DNA of 64,000 nucleotides from Albula goreensis (taxonomy: Eukaryota > Chordata > Actinopteri > Albuliformes > Albulidae): the NCBI GenBank assembly GCA_022829145.1, contig CM040743.1:29563646-29627645 (forward strand). The letters run 5' to 3'. A program made the translations under genes and the position numbers. A model generated the notes under the pieces. It was not told where the DNA came from. It did not search any database and worked only from the letters and a program-made list of their open reading frames with translations. Below, one piece after another: positions 1 through 15,044 of this stretch. How positions within the stretch are numbered: the stretch's first letter is position 1; every line of letters begins with the position of its first letter.

Positions 1-3000
1 GACAAAGTATTAATTTCCTGTGGATGTCATTTAGCTTGAGCTCCATAATAAGTTTCAAATTCAGTACTATTCTTGTTACCCCTCTCTGTGCTTATACAAC
101 TGGTTCTCCAGTTCTCTCGGTTTTTCATATTGCAGCACGATAGGCAATAGTGTCTGAAATCAATCGTGCATGCATGTACAATTTTTTATTTTGTAATGAG
201 ACCTATTCTCATTAAAGTAATTCTAAGACTTTTTCTAAAAACTAGTTTTTGCACATTCAGTAGCAGAATTATTGGGTGATAGTGTGTGCCATGATGACCC
301 ATTTTAGTTTTAGAGAAATACAATAGGAATGTGAGAATGGTCTGAAATTTTCTGCTTCATTGGGCATAATCTTGGACCATGGGGAAACAAAAGCATTTAA
401 AACAAACATAAATGAACTATGGCCAGTACTGTAATTGTTCAAAATATGTGTAAAACAGCAGTGCTACCTAATGTAATGGAAGTATTGAAAAAATAAATAC
501 AAAGGAGTATAAAAGGAAGAAGGCCATGGGGGCTCAGCCATTTCAGATGGAAAGCCAAGTACAATGCAAATTGAAGGGACTGGTGGCCTGGGGGTCGATC
601 ACACAGCCAGCATACAGAGGAATATAAGAGCCATACACTACAGAGGCTTAAAGCTTCATCCCATCATCATAAAACATTCTAAATAAATAAATGCATTACA
701 GTTATCATGCTTAATAGCCATGATTAATGCTTACAAGTACCAATCAGTGCTTAATAAATTGTCATTGGGAACTGTCAATGGGATATAATCTGTCCACTGA
801 ATAAATCTTCCTGTGAACAATAAGTCAGATCGATAAATGATTCAAATTATTTAATCCATCATTACATTCCATACATTAGCCCCTACTTTTTTTGTTTGGC
901 CTTGTCTTTCATGAAATATCGTGGGTACGTCAAAGCTTCGGCAGAAACGGAGCATTTGGTTTAAGCGGTAACACTCCGCTGCTCACGTCTGCTTGCTGCT
1001 GAATTCCAGCTCCATTCTGGCTTCTGTCAGGAGCTAATTCGGGTCAGGTGTAAATTAACCTGACACTCGTACGCCTAAGTATGAGGAAGGAAGCATTTTA
1101 TAAGCGACCCCCACCCTTCCCCCACATCTGCTCCAAGTCAGACCCGTTCCTTCATTATAAGAAGGTGTTCCACAGGGCCCCAAGATTACATACTCCTAAC
1201 TGCTGCTAATAACAATCGGAAGAAAACAAATTATTTTGTTGGCTGACCGGGCGATAAATTACAGGCATTAAAACAGGTAATTTGACTAGGGACCAGAGAG
1301 AAAGAAATTGAGGGAGAGGAAGGGGGAAACAATATCATCACCTCCTTTAAGAAAGCCAACCTCGAAACTCTCCCCGTTTCCACACCCAGACAAACTGGTC
1401 CAGATATGCTTCTATCCATCCTAAAGAAACCCCCCATCCTTCTTTATCCAAAAGAAATCTGTCAAAATAACATGTATGTTTCTAGGTAAATTTATGGATA
1501 ATACACATTGCTCCAGTAGCAAAAGGGTTGCCCACAGAAGCAGCGGCATCATCACTGAGAATACAGAAAGCCCTGCTTCTAAAACTTCTCAAATTAGTTA
1601 TCCTTTCAGTACATACAACCTTAAAAACAGTTTTCAAACACCAGAAAATGAAAGGCTTCAATGTACCGTCCTTTTTTTGGGGAAATTTCCCAGAACCAAC
1701 CACTGAAGTCAGAAATCATATGAGTAGATCTTTCTGAAACATTTTAATTGCTACTACTGATACTATGTGAAAATTAGCACATATTTAAAATAAGACAGCA
1801 GGATTTCCCTCTTGTAACATCAGGAGTAGATGTTAATTTGCCATAAACGAAAATGGGATTCACACATACTTACATAGCACACTACTCTCATATGGTTAAT
1901 ACTCGATCAATACATAAATTGAGCTTCAGTGCCATAAGTCATAATTTACATTTAATTTTTAATATAATTATTAACACTACCTGTCTTCAGGATTAATGCT
2001 TATAGCTGGATGGGTCTTCAATTCTACAGTGGCCCATTTGCCTCAATGGCTAAGATAATTACAGCATTTCTGCGTTCATAGCTGCGATTATCACTTTTTA
2101 ATGTAAGCTATTTCATGTCCACATACTTTTACATGCCCTCAATATCAGTGAAACTGCCAAGTATAACTATGCGGTAATTGTCATTTTAGGACACTTTCTA
2201 ATCAGAGTTTGAACTGGAGTTTGCATACATTAACAAAGTATCAAATATAATTTGGGTCGTTTCATGTTCATACAGCAATTTCTAAATGGACTGAAATATG
2301 TGAACGAAATCATGTGACATGACGTGGAACAACTAGGACTTAATTTCATTGATACATCACATTTCTATGTACACTATAATGAAACATCACTTTCATGCTC
2401 TTGAAATGGTGGTGTACACTGCTACTTTGATGTTCCTAATAAAGCACACTTCATACTGAAGCTGAACAATATAAGCAATTACCAAGAATGCATACTGTCA
2501 ACAATATCGTTGTTCATCATATTGCTTTAAGACAAGCTGCTGCTGTTCAAAGGTTTACAACAGTGCAAGGAATGATGATGTGAACAACTTGCCAAATGCT
2601 TTTGGGCTGTTATCATGAACAACTTTTCAGGTGACTTGATAGTTTTTATTTCCTGTAGAGGATTCATTTGTGATACATTGCAATGCATACTATCAGAGCA
2701 CGACTTTACACATACCAGTTAAAACAATGTCACTATTACCTGAACACTATTATTTATCATCAAGGAAATATACTAACTAATGAGAATAAATAAGTAAATG
2801 GCATGATCAAACTGATCAGCAGAAAATCACACCTATTTTTGCATTGAACAGATAACCTGTGCTTCATAAACTCCACTGTTTAGGTGAGCATTCAAGTCTT
2901 GAGTGAGCCTTCACCCTTTTCAAATGAAACAAACCGATTTTTTGACCTCAGGCCCAGAATTCTTTGGTAAATGTGAAAGCGCCAGTGGTTGCAACTGACC

Positions 3001-3689
3001 AAAGTCATAACTAAGGTCTGATGATGAACACTGGGGCAGAGACAGAGTCTACAACAAGAGCAAATATATACTTTGGCATGTAGCGGCCCAGCTGGGTCAA
3101 CACAGATTGACTGAATGCTTGACTGCATGCTCCAATCTGGAATCACTTCTTTATAATCAAACTACCCATTCAAACAACAGTCAGGGAGAACCATACTTAG
3201 TTGTCTGACGCATGTCTAGAACATCCAATAGAATACTCTTCCTGATTTTCTACTCTTAGGAATCCATTCCAGGGGTGATGTTATCAGCCTACACACAAAC
3301 AGAAGGGGCTCAAAACCAAATGATCATGCAGGCAAAAGAAGCCATAAGTTGTTCTGATGAGCAGCGAGGATTTGGGGCAACTTGACAAAACGGGGTCAGG
3401 CTGTCCCCCTCCAGGACGACAATTAACACATATAATGTCTCATTAGCACTGATGTGCGGTCGTTTCAAATGCAATGGTGATGATAGAGCTGGACTAATGA
3501 CAGGGCTAATTGGACCTATAATAGCAGTCCACACCCTGAACAGGACCATCAGCGCTTCCTGATGGCCATCAGAAAGCTGAGCTCATCCTGGCCCCCAAGA
3601 CGCAGTACAGATCTGGAGAATGCGCCGCTTGCAATGCATGTTAACCCTGCAACCCCATTTCGCACACTATACAAGCAACAAGTCCTTTC

Positions 3690-3850
3690 AAATTAGAGCT
3701 AAATTAACATCGCCGGGGCAGCCGGCACGCATGAAGGAATGCAATTTAAATCCAATATGATGTGGAAGCGTGGCGAATAGGGCAAATATGATTTGCCTTA
3801 ATTAACACGGCGCACTAGAAATTACAATGTAACCGCAGCGGTCTTTTGAG
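3690..3850. promoter_or_regulatory. Candidate conserved non-coding element
   Basis: GC-rich and homeodomain-like sequence intermixed: CCGGGGCAGCCGGC, TTAATTAA (3798-3805) and a 7+3+7 palindrome GGCAAAT-ATG-ATTTGCC (3781-3797). Conservation itself cannot be seen in one sequence. Confidence 0.3.
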
Positions 3851-6800
3851 GTGGAGTCGGCATTCTCCCCTGCTCCAGTTTGACCTCTCTGCATCCCGGA
3901 AACAGATCACAGTCTCTGGGTATGACCGCCTCTGTCATACCTCCTCAGAATGTAGTCACAGCACCACCAGGTGCACTCACTCTGGTCTTTTTAAGGGGAA
4001 TCAAGGAAAGCTGTGTCACCTTTCACCAAGCAGCGCTTCAGAAAACATGGTCATTATCATGGGAAAATGGTGGTTCATCCTAATTTTTGTCCTGTGGGTC
4101 AGTGACAAAGCAGTAGGGGGTTTTCATCTTTTTCATGGAGGCTTTCATGTTTCACTTGAAACATCCTTTCTATTGTGGTCAGCTTAACAAGGTCCACTGA
4201 TCTATCACAGCTGACTTTCAGTCAATGGCACCCTAAGTAGTCACTAGACTAATAACTACTCTCATGATCCAGGCAAAGTACAAGTCCCTGCTTTTGAACT
4301 TGGACTGCAACTCTGAATAACAAGTACAAAATCTAAAATTCTGTAAAATTCTGTCCCTCCTACAGCTGTAACTCTTAATGCATACTTACATTTTGTTGAC
4401 ATTAGACATGTACTTCTGAGTGCAAGTACTTTTAAAAGTTTACTGCCAATCATGCACATGACAGTATACAATATATTTACCAAAGCTTCAGCTTTACAGT
4501 TGTGATACTCATTATAATTAACATTATGTTTCCCATTGCACTGACCCATTTGTTCGAGCTGTCCCCGACGTGCTCCAGTGGATCCGCAAGCGGGTTGCTC
4601 TGGTGCTGGAATGTTTACTGGTTCTGGACCTCCCTCAGAGTTGCTTTATTGGCTGTGCTCAAATGGGGGGGGGATATTTCAGTGAGAACCAACAGAAACA
4701 TCACAGTCAAATCCTTCACACGACTTCACTCTCCTCACTGCGGATGCTATGCTGTCCAGCCACAAACAACACAATACAAAGAAGTTAAAATCTCACCCCG
4801 AAAGCAACCAACTAATTTGGCTTCATAACTGATTAGGGGTACAGATAACATTTTCATATGCTGTTATTCAAAAGTATCAAGGCATTTGATTTCCACTGTT
4901 ATGCAATAACATAAACTAGAAGTGGTCATAATCAAATTCCACTGCCTTCTCCAGAGCCTATAAACTCAAGACAGAACACAAAAGAGCGTTAGTTTCCAGC
5001 ACACTGCACTACTGGCTTCCAGCAAAAGGAACAAGAAATCCTGCCCCTACCACATGTATCTGTATCTGCTTTCAAAACTGCATGCAAATTTGTGCTGTCT
5101 CAGCTCTCTTGAAAGTGGAAACCTCAAATAAAAATACGGCAAACAGAAAGTTTATGGGCCAACTGTAACCAGCTCTAAAAATAGGGACCTTTGAAGATGC
5201 AGTGATCTGTTTTTGAACAAAATAAAGAAAATATACCACTGCAATCAGACAAATAGGAAAACAACAGAAAAAAACATCTAGAATTCATGACAGTACATGG
5301 TTTTTCAGGGTTGTAAATTATTTCATACTTTCTTATTTGGACTGACATAGGGTATGGGAACCTGTAGCTAGAGATAACCATCTTTATTTGCTTACTGTCA
5401 AACAGAAGGGACCACCAAGCAAGGGGCCATACCTGAACCATCCAAGATAATAGACAAAGTTAATGCAACTTTACCTCTTGTAAATATGATATGAATGCAT
5501 AAGTGAACAATAATTATGAGTCAAGCATCTGGTGGTAATGAACAGCAGTGCAGCTTCAGGAAAATCAGCCAGGCATTCCAGAGACTTCCACTTGCTTGCT
5601 AATCTGGCGACATTGGGCTGAACCAAACCTCCAGAGACCAGCTCAGCACCTCAGAGGATAAACCACCCTTGGGACTACATCTGTGTTCAACCAGAGCCAG
5701 GTCTCCAGATCGTACAAACAAATCTCGGGGCCTGCACAATCGAGTCAGATGAACAGTGCAGCAGTGCTCTTGGGTCATTTGTGGAGGCACGTGCGTTTAT
5801 TTGCTTGCATGCCTTGCGGAAAGGTGTAAATGGAGAGGTAGTGAGGGGGGCGCCACGGACGGAGCTGCCGGTTATTTACGATTTTTGTTTGGGGGGAACG
5901 TATCTGGCGGTTTACAGAGAGAGGTGCTCCCAGTTCTGGCGAATTAACAGCCGGCTGGGAAGAACAAGCAAAGCTGGAACCATTCGTTACTGTCAGAGCA
6001 CTGCCTGCTCATTTTACAGATCATTAAAGCCAATATTCCTAACCTGTATTAGAGCAATCACAACTGGGCCATTACTGAGACACAGGCCTCAGGGGAGCAC
6101 CAAAACTACAAGAAGAGACAACACTACAGTACTCTCTGTCTCTCTCCCTCTCAAACACATTCTCAACCCCACCACCCCCCAATCCCACACGCACACACAA
6201 ACATATGAAATACATATACACACTCTCAAAACAGCATACGGAGACAAACACATACCTACATTTGCACAGAAAAACACAAACATGCATACAGTCGTAGAGA
6301 AACACACAGGTATTCATTCCAGTTGTGGCATAACAAAAAATTAATTATTAGCATTAATGTAAGTGTTATAATAAGCATGGCAATTATAAGCATGTCTGTG
6401 GGCAGCATGTGCAGTGGGTGAGGAGGGATCTTGTTATTCCTCTCCTGAAGTGCTGCAATCAAAGCACGCCCATTACTGCAGCAGCGGCTCCAGGGACAGA
6501 TTTGTGAAATGAGACCAAATGGGAGAACGACAATACATTGTATTGAGATAAACACCCGCCATTAGCTCAGGCAGTTAAACCTTCATTTTCTAATCCCGGA
6601 CCGGACACCGGGGGTCTTTAACTCTTGAGGCACTGAGATGAAGGGGGTTGGGGGGGGGGGGGGGCCTTGGTCTAATACCTCCATCTGATGTTCGTGGTTT
6701 GTTCGTGTGAACGCGCAGTCCAACATGCACAGAGAGCCTCTGTCTCGAGGGTAGTGTTTCTCCTCAGCCTTTGTCTATGCAGCCTCTCTCTTGCATTCTC

Positions 6801-8899
6801 TAACTTTTCAGCCCGGCGACATTGATGAATCTTAAGACATTTGCAAAGTCTGGCACAACGCATCAAATTCAAATTTGAACAGCCCTCTCTATAAAGAGAA
6901 ATAAAGGGAGTAAGATTAATGATAGCTTCCATTTCATGCCTGTTTTACTGATGTTCTACCATTTACAAAACATATGAATAACACCATTTGTATATGCTAC
7001 TGTAATGCATTCACTGCAGTTTACCAGAAGCATTTAAACAGGGCCATATCAATCACCTAAACTAACATTAAACAACATCTAATTCAGCAGAGGGGTATGT
7101 GCAATCAAAAAGAATTTAAAAAGTAAAAGCGAAAAAACTGTGTAAGCGATGATGCAAAAATGTGAATTATTAATAAGAATATGGTCATACTTTTTCAGGC
7201 AAAATCCTGCAGGGAAGGAACAACCTGGGTGAATATCACAACAGTATTTAAATAGTTTTAAATAGATTGCATTCAGACAAAATATAAATGCAGTAATATG
7301 GGTTAAATCAAGCAATGATACATATACCTTCAAAACAAACACAAGTAAAAGGTTAAACTAAAACAGCTGGCGCCTTTGAGAGGTGGTCAAGAGAACATAA
7401 AGATGATTCATGTCTGCATGCAAGATTGCTGGTAAAACAACACAACAATCTTGCTGTGAAAATGCAATTTAATAAATGTATTTAATTACCCATTTTAATT
7501 AACTATTAAAATCAAACATTTATGATTTAAAATATTGGGCATGGCTGTGTGGTTAGGGATCTAAAGCTATGGTCACCATTTTGTACATGTCTACAACACC
7601 TGGGTAGGCCACTGTAGACACTGAAAACCACTATATTCACTTGTGAGTGTGCCAAATATGATATGAAATTGTGAATGCTGTTAAGAGTTGTTGATACATG
7701 TTAAAGATACATTATGGGGTCAAAATGGGAATTGTTTGTATTCCAAGAGGATAAAAGTTATTGCACACTTTGTGAGCGCCTAGCAGCTATTGAGTTGACA
7801 TGTTATGTTAATTTGTTCAATTTGAACATGCATAGCGCAAGGGTATGAGATATTTACCTGTCAATATGTACCAAACTCATTGGAATTGTTAAGTGTCAAA
7901 ATTTAACATAACATGTGGAGATTTATTGATCTCTGCTGAATAGCTATCTAGGGACTTAAATGGGGATCTCTCATTTACTCAGGCTGGCCATTAACACATT
8001 TACAGGGAGTACAACTGAACAACAACAACAAAAAAGACCAAAATAAAATGGAAAAACAAAAGTATGCTGCCTAAAATTCCATTTGTTTTGAAAATATGCA
8101 ACCTCCACATTTTTGTACAAGAATATGGTAAACAATGTATAGCTGTAATAATCTAAAATGCATATTGAAATTAAACTGATATGTCAGTTATCATTTGACT
8201 CTCCACACTTTTGATAATACATGTTCTTTCTTCTTTGATTTCAGAAAACAATTTGAAAATGTATTTTCTTTATTAATTAATGTAGCGTGCTTTTCATGTC
8301 TTTTCATGTCGTTTGTTTGTACGTGATATTAAAGTGAGAATACCTGTTATCATTCTGAGATGTTCACAATAAATTTAAGACAATTCTGAAAGCATCATAA
8401 GCTGCACATTAACAAGAAAAAAGTTAACACGCATTTCATGAATCCCATTGTGTCTGTCTTCCTGAACACTATTCTCTCCAGAGCAAATGCAAAAACAATA
8501 TCCAACAATTGTGACCAAGATTTTCCTAAGCCACATCTGAGCTGAGTACAAATGGAGTAATCAAGCCAGATCTGACCTCTCCATCAGACTAAATTTGTTT
8601 GAAGTGTAACTTGAAAACAAAGTTTCAAAAAATTTCTCCCCAAAGGCAACAATCAAGGATTTATGATACAAATTCTCCAACTGGGCTCATTCTCCCTCAG
8701 GGAATGTATTCACACAAGTAGAAGACACTCAACTCTAAGATGTAAAACAAGACTCAAATCTCTTCCTTCCTCTCCTCTCTTGTTCTTGTCTCTCTTCCTC
8801 AATTTCTCTCTCTGTGCCTCTCTATTTTGACCTGGCACTGTAAAAAGCAGAAAACAATGAACATTTTACACACTTTTTAAAAGATATACATTAATGACA

Positions 8900-9290
8900 G
8901 TCCCTGACAGACTGCATTAATCACGGGGGCCGCCCCCAGAACAGAACTCTTTATCGCCCATCAATTTTCCCGTGGGTTTTAAAGCTGAAGAGCGCGCACA
9001 AAGAGCCGGTCGCAGGCCGCTGCTGAGAAACACATTAAGGGGCTGTCAGTCGTCTCGCCATGCATCCTGCATCATTCTTTAAGCACATGAGAAGTTCATT
9101 ATCCCGAGGAGCTCTGCAGAGAGGGCTGGGGGATTAGGGGCCGTCTGCATCGTGCCATACTGCCGAGGAAGCGTTGTGCGCCTAAGGGGACCGAAAGGCC
9201 AGAGGGCGTGTGATGTCTCAGCTAATCAAAATGGACCATCCAATTCAAAGTCAGCGTGAGCTGGCGAAGATGTGATGAAAGCTATGTAGG
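8900..9290. promoter_or_regulatory. Candidate conserved non-coding element
   Basis: A complex, non-repetitive block with raised GC in an AT-rich intron: GGGGGCCGCCCCC, CATTAATCAC, TTTATCGCCCATCAAT, GCGCGCAC. The composition is typical of developmental enhancers; no proof from one sequence. Confidence 0.3.
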
Positions 9291-12200
9291 CCCACATAAT
9301 CCTATTATTAAAACCATGAATTAATTATCATTACTTAAAACATATTAACACTTGCTGTAAATGCCTGGAGGTCCAGCACTCAGGAAAGAACACAATCAGA
9401 TGCCATTTGATTAATACAACCACCAAGAGATGAGGGTGTGGCAAGTGTTTAGGGGAAAGCAATTTTTAAACTTTCAGAAGCTGCCAATATGCCATCAATA
9501 TCAAAGGAAACCAACACTGTTTTCATATTCAATTCACTGTTGAAAAAATGCTGCAGTTTCTTGAAACTTTCTTATCCATTGCTTTTTCTAATTTCTGTTT
9601 CTCTTTGATATTCATGGAGATCAACTCTGATGCAAACTGATCTGAGCAAAGCACAAATCTCTGACTAATAAAAATCACCAGAAGCTGAAATGTCTTTCTT
9701 CGCAAATCCATATTTTACAAAAAAAGGCCTAGACTTGCTTTTAAACCAACAGAAATGAGAGTCCTATTGCATGTACAAAAGGTAACTCCAGGTTCAAATA
9801 TAAAGAGATGTGCGGTCCTTTTCACAAATTGATATGGTAATTGATAAAGACAGTAATTCATTCCGTAACTGACAATAATACGCGCTAAATGGTAACTGAG
9901 AGTGTGATTTCAACCTTGAGTTGGACACTAGACTATTTTTTTATATAAAAAACACTCACATACAGAAAAGCTAGGGATAAGCAACAAAGTAACCACTGGC
10001 TTTGATGTTCAAAGCTGCAGTGAGATCAAGATGTCATACCAAAAAAGGCACAAAACACTATATAAAAAAGAATATATTTCCAAACCGAATGATAGCAGAA
10101 ACTGAATGTCTTTTAGAAAAGACAACTTCAAATTAACAGCGCTATCTAGCTTGGCCCTTTTCTCCTTGGAAGGCCACACTGTTGCATGACTTTTCAGAGG
10201 CTCCCTTATGCTCCATGTTCTTCCCATCTCTGCCCGCTGAGATTGTTCGCCTTCTTAAAAAGCTACGGCTCCTTTGATTTATGATACTTCCCAACAACTA
10301 AAATTCAATTTCTGCCTGCATTCTAAGACTCTGATTGCCCAGTAAATGAGATAAACTGATGGCAATTCATTCAAGGATCCAACCTCTTTTCCCTTTTTCT
10401 TCCCCTTTCCTGAGACGCAACCTGGGTTGTATACATGAGTGACTCAGATATTTAAGCAATATGTCTGTATTCCAGAAGCACTCACTAGAACAGACAAGCT
10501 GATACTAATAGGAAATCTTGAGGAAAGAATAAGATCCACAGTGACAGAGAACAAAACTTTTGGGATCTATACATCCAGACAACGCCACATCTATGACAAG
10601 CACTTCTGGGCGAGCAAAGTAGGATTGCCGCCATTATCACGTCATTCTCACCCTGTAGCTGGTAGCCAAGTCCTCTTAAAATCACTTAGTTCCAGGCTGG
10701 CCTAAATTATTCCAAACTAAATGGGACAGAACAAATGTTGAAAAGGACTAAAGGAAAATGTAATGACTCATCAATACAATGCGGGTGAGCGGGTCCGCCC
10801 AGACCCCTAAGCCTCTAATGTTTGCAATCTGTCATTCCAGCCATTAACACCATTAAGAGAGTGATTGGACAGGCATTGTCAGACTGCTGTCGGTCACATG
10901 CAGGAGGCCTGCAAGCCAACATTCAGCAGATGTTCATGCAGGGGATAGCTAGCACAATTACCCTTCCCAAATCCTCTTTCTACATCTCTCCACACCAGCA
11001 GGTACAACATGCCATTTGTTCATTATTTGTATATTTTTATATTATAACTTTGAAATTACATCTACATACATATATTCACATCATTATACTATTCTTAATG
11101 CAATTAAAGATTAAAAAATGGCAGAATTATATCTAATAAATGCTGAGCTCTTCCCACCTGTCCCCATAAAAGCTAAATAATCACTAGATACACACAGTGC
11201 AGTTTTTTTCCCTAAAGTTTCCCACTGTTTGTACAAGTTTAGAATGTGTGTGTTCTTGCTCATCGCAGAAACCTCCGATCTCAATTTGTAAGAACACATG
11301 TTTTTCAAAACGTGATGTAAAGAAACTCCTTCATATGAGTACAGTCCACCAGTCAAGATGAAAACTTCATGTGTAGCTTGAGCAAACTGTGGGCTCTTTG
11401 TTGGCCAACAGGGGTACATGGTGGGATGAGACATAGAAACCCTGCTGTCTGAGATCTGTCCCTGCACTAGGAGACACTATGGAAAACTACGCATTGCCCA
11501 GTGGCACCAGCCGAGGAATGGTCTGGATTTAGTACCAGAGCATTGGGTCCATGCACACACTAAAATGATACCCTTACAGTATGAGCCACCCAGCAGCACC
11601 CTAAAAAATTGAGTCAATTATTTCAGCACATTCCGATGTGTATTTAATCAAATAAGTTAGTACTAAATTTGAGCATGGCTGGATCTCAAGAAGCTGGTGT
11701 ACAACTTTTGAGAAAGTGCATATTTCATATATGTCTACAAGTTTCAGGGCGTCTGAGCTAATCTGTGGTATCTGACCTGCCTACATAAAAGTCTCAAAGA
11801 AATAAAGTAAATAAATGTGTGGCCAGAGTGTGTGACCTCATACCAAGTCAGTAAAGGCAAGGATATTAAAATTAACCAAATATAAGATCGGTCTTATGGA
11901 ATGTACTCAATATCTTTGTATACTTCCAGGTACGAAGAAGCTACAGGTCTTAATATTCTCTATACATTAAAGAAACCAAATATGGTGTCTTGGTGATTAT
12001 TTTTGACTGTGAAACTTACAATATTGGTTGTAACAAGGCAAAATAACGGTTAAACAGACAACAAAGATTAAGAGAAGCACTACAAACCAACTGAAAAGCA
12101 TGTAATCAAAAAGTCTGATGAAAATGAACAAACCTTTGGCCACCTATACCCACAGAGAAAACTGAGCCAATGACATTTGCTTCAGACATGGACTTGAACC

Positions 12201-12296
12201 CTTTATATGACAAGGTGGAGCATGCTGTAGGTCAGATTCACATATGCATCATAAAACTGATGATTTTAAAAGCTTGTACTTAAAAAGTGTTTATAA

Positions 12297-12385
12297 TAAC
12301 ATTATAAATATGTTTACAGAGGGTGTAAATCATTTAGGATGCGTTTACGCTAACGTTATAAATACGTTTACACAGGGTGTAAATC
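12297..12385. repeat. Two direct copies of a 35-bp unit, period 54 bp
   Basis: 12297-12331 and 12351-12385 differ at 3 of 35 positions (TAAC-TTATAAAT--GTTTACA-AGGGTGTAAATC), separated by 19 bp. Confidence 0.95.
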
Positions 12386-14801
12386 TTATTGATTAATCAC
12401 CAACAACATCCCTTTTATGGCCTCTAAACTGCTCTGCTGTGTTTTTATAATGCACTTCCATTAAAGGGCACCATTTATCATCTCAGAAAAGAATCATAAT
12501 TAATTGGCTACAGGATTTATTGTTGCTCCCCTGCTGCGAACGAAATCAACAGCTCCTCCTGTCGCTATCTCATTGAGAAGAGGGGCCATGGCATTGTGGG
12601 ATACCAAGAGCCAACTTCGTCCAGCGTGCACGGACATTTTCATTTATGTTTTCATTTTGAATTTTTTACGTTTAGTTTTTTCCAAAATATTTTAGTTGCA
12701 ATATCATTTACATATTATTATTATTTTTTCATATTTTTAGTACTCTGACCAGCATTAAGGAGAAGTCAACAACTGGTCTACATTGGGACTGGTCATGGTA
12801 TCACCATCTCGTGGCGTGGAGTGATTGCGGTTAACAGATCAGGTGGAGAATTTTCAGCCATTACAGGAATTCTGTTGTCCTCAGTAAGGAGCTGATCAAA
12901 GACAAAACTGAAATTAATTTATGTCAATTTTATAGTTTTGGAATATTTTTCTGTTTTTATTTTACTTTCAGAGTAGGCAAATGTTTTTTCACCAGCCATC
13001 ATGGAAAGAAAGAAAATATATTTGTTTTTGTTTTAGTTTTTCACAGTAATGTTCTTAATTTCCCATTCAAATGCTTGGACTGAGATTAGCATGAGCCAGA
13101 CCTTGTGCCAAATACCTGATACCTTGTTTCACAAATGATCCTTCCTCTGTTATCGTTATGCCATGATGTGTTTTGTATATGCACAAAGTGGATGTCAAGT
13201 AGAAGGGTAATGGCTACATGATGGAACAAGTATTTTGCAGACTTTAATCAATCCTTATCTTAGTCTACAAAGTTTGTTTTTTAATGCAGTAAAATTTTGG
13301 TCATTTCATTTTGATTTGATTGACTATGAAGTATCAGAGCTAATTTTAATTGAAGGAGAAATTAAATTAAACATAGGTTTAAATGATACACTGTGGAGAA
13401 CTGTAATTAGCAGTGTAATCAATAATTATTCAGCAACCTTTAAAATGATCAGAAGTGTCCTTAAAGCCTTAAAATGATCAAATCAGTGTTTAATCAACCA
13501 TATGATTTCCAGTGCTATGATCCACATTTTAAACAACTAAAAGGAAATCACATTCTTAAAAATCATACATAATTTGTAGGCCATTATTATAAATCTGACT
13601 CACCATCACAGTTGTGAGCTACACATTTATGAACTCAATGTAAAAATGCATGGCCTACGATTAACTGAGGTTATTAATTAACAGTTACGCTATAAAGACA
13701 AATGGAAAGGTAAGTTTCACACTTTCTCATCACAACATATATCAAAAGAAAAACTTAATTATCTGCTGCTTTTTGGCCCTAGGACATAATTTCAAGAGTC
13801 CATTGCGATCTCAAGAACGGTATGACACAGCCCCTCTTATTCAGTCAAACCCATTTACCATCCATCAGGCACCCCTGATATCACAAACGAAAACAAATGA
13901 CCCCGCTCCCAACCCTGTCCATGACTGATGGCACAGACTGTTCTGGCTTTATCTTTGGGAGGGGTCATCCAAATGAGAATGTTGGGGACAGGCTGTTGGT
14001 GAAGTCACGAACTGGGAAAATTTCCAGCAGTATGGTGGGAACCTGGGATTTGTGGGGGTGCCCCATGTCCCAGGACTGGACATCACTACATTGCGCTGGG
14101 GAGTTTGGTTAGCTTTGGTGGCGCACATCACTAAGGGTGGTTACTCTTAGATTTTAATACCAATGGAGCTTTGTTAGTCTTGGGTCTGAATATCAAAATA
14201 GCTTTAGGGGCTAGTCTTAAGTCTTAATACTACTTGAGCTTGGGTTAATCTCAGTCAGTATTGGTCAACGCCGATACACAACGGACATGTGTTCATTGTA
14301 AAATGGATGCAAAATGGACTGTGTCACTCTACACTCTAAGGGATTATTCTAGTGCTGATAAAGTAAGCCCAAACATGTGCTTCCGGCAATAATTTGAGTT
14401 ATAGTATGGAATACCATTCCTAGCACAAATCTTTGGATTTATGATTACAGTTCCGACAGGATACTTAGACGTGCGGTGATTCTTCCCAAATCTGAAACTG
14501 ATCAATGAATTCCAAGCTGGGTGATTCCAATGTACAAGTATTCAGATCTCAAAATACTGTTTAAAAAATAAAAAAACATTTTATATCATTCTCACCAGTG
14601 TGTAGACAGTACAAAGCCATCAGTGAAGCATCCTGGAACAAACATATCTAAAGCTTAATTGTGTTCACATGGAAACCATCTAAAACCTAAGTCATGTAAT
14701 TTACAGGAATATTGAACTGGAGTCCCTAAAAAAATACGGAAACTGAATCTTTACTGATTTACTATTTGTTCCATCATGACTATGTTTTGTATACATAATT
14801 A

Positions 14802-15044
<243 letters not shown>

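Noticed and set aside
5781-6344. 187-codon plus-strand frame
   Set aside because: The second half translates an AC-rich low-complexity stretch (HTHTQT-type); no splice sites, no family resemblance.
7540-7700. GTGTGGTTAGGGATCT, reminiscent of a tRNA-derived SINE box
   Set aside because: No proper A/B box pair at the right spacing and no tail; too weak.
12620-13030. T-rich stretch with repeated TTTTAGTTTT, possibly a mobile-element remnant
   Set aside because: Similar sequences occur in fish repeats, but no ends or target duplication are visible.
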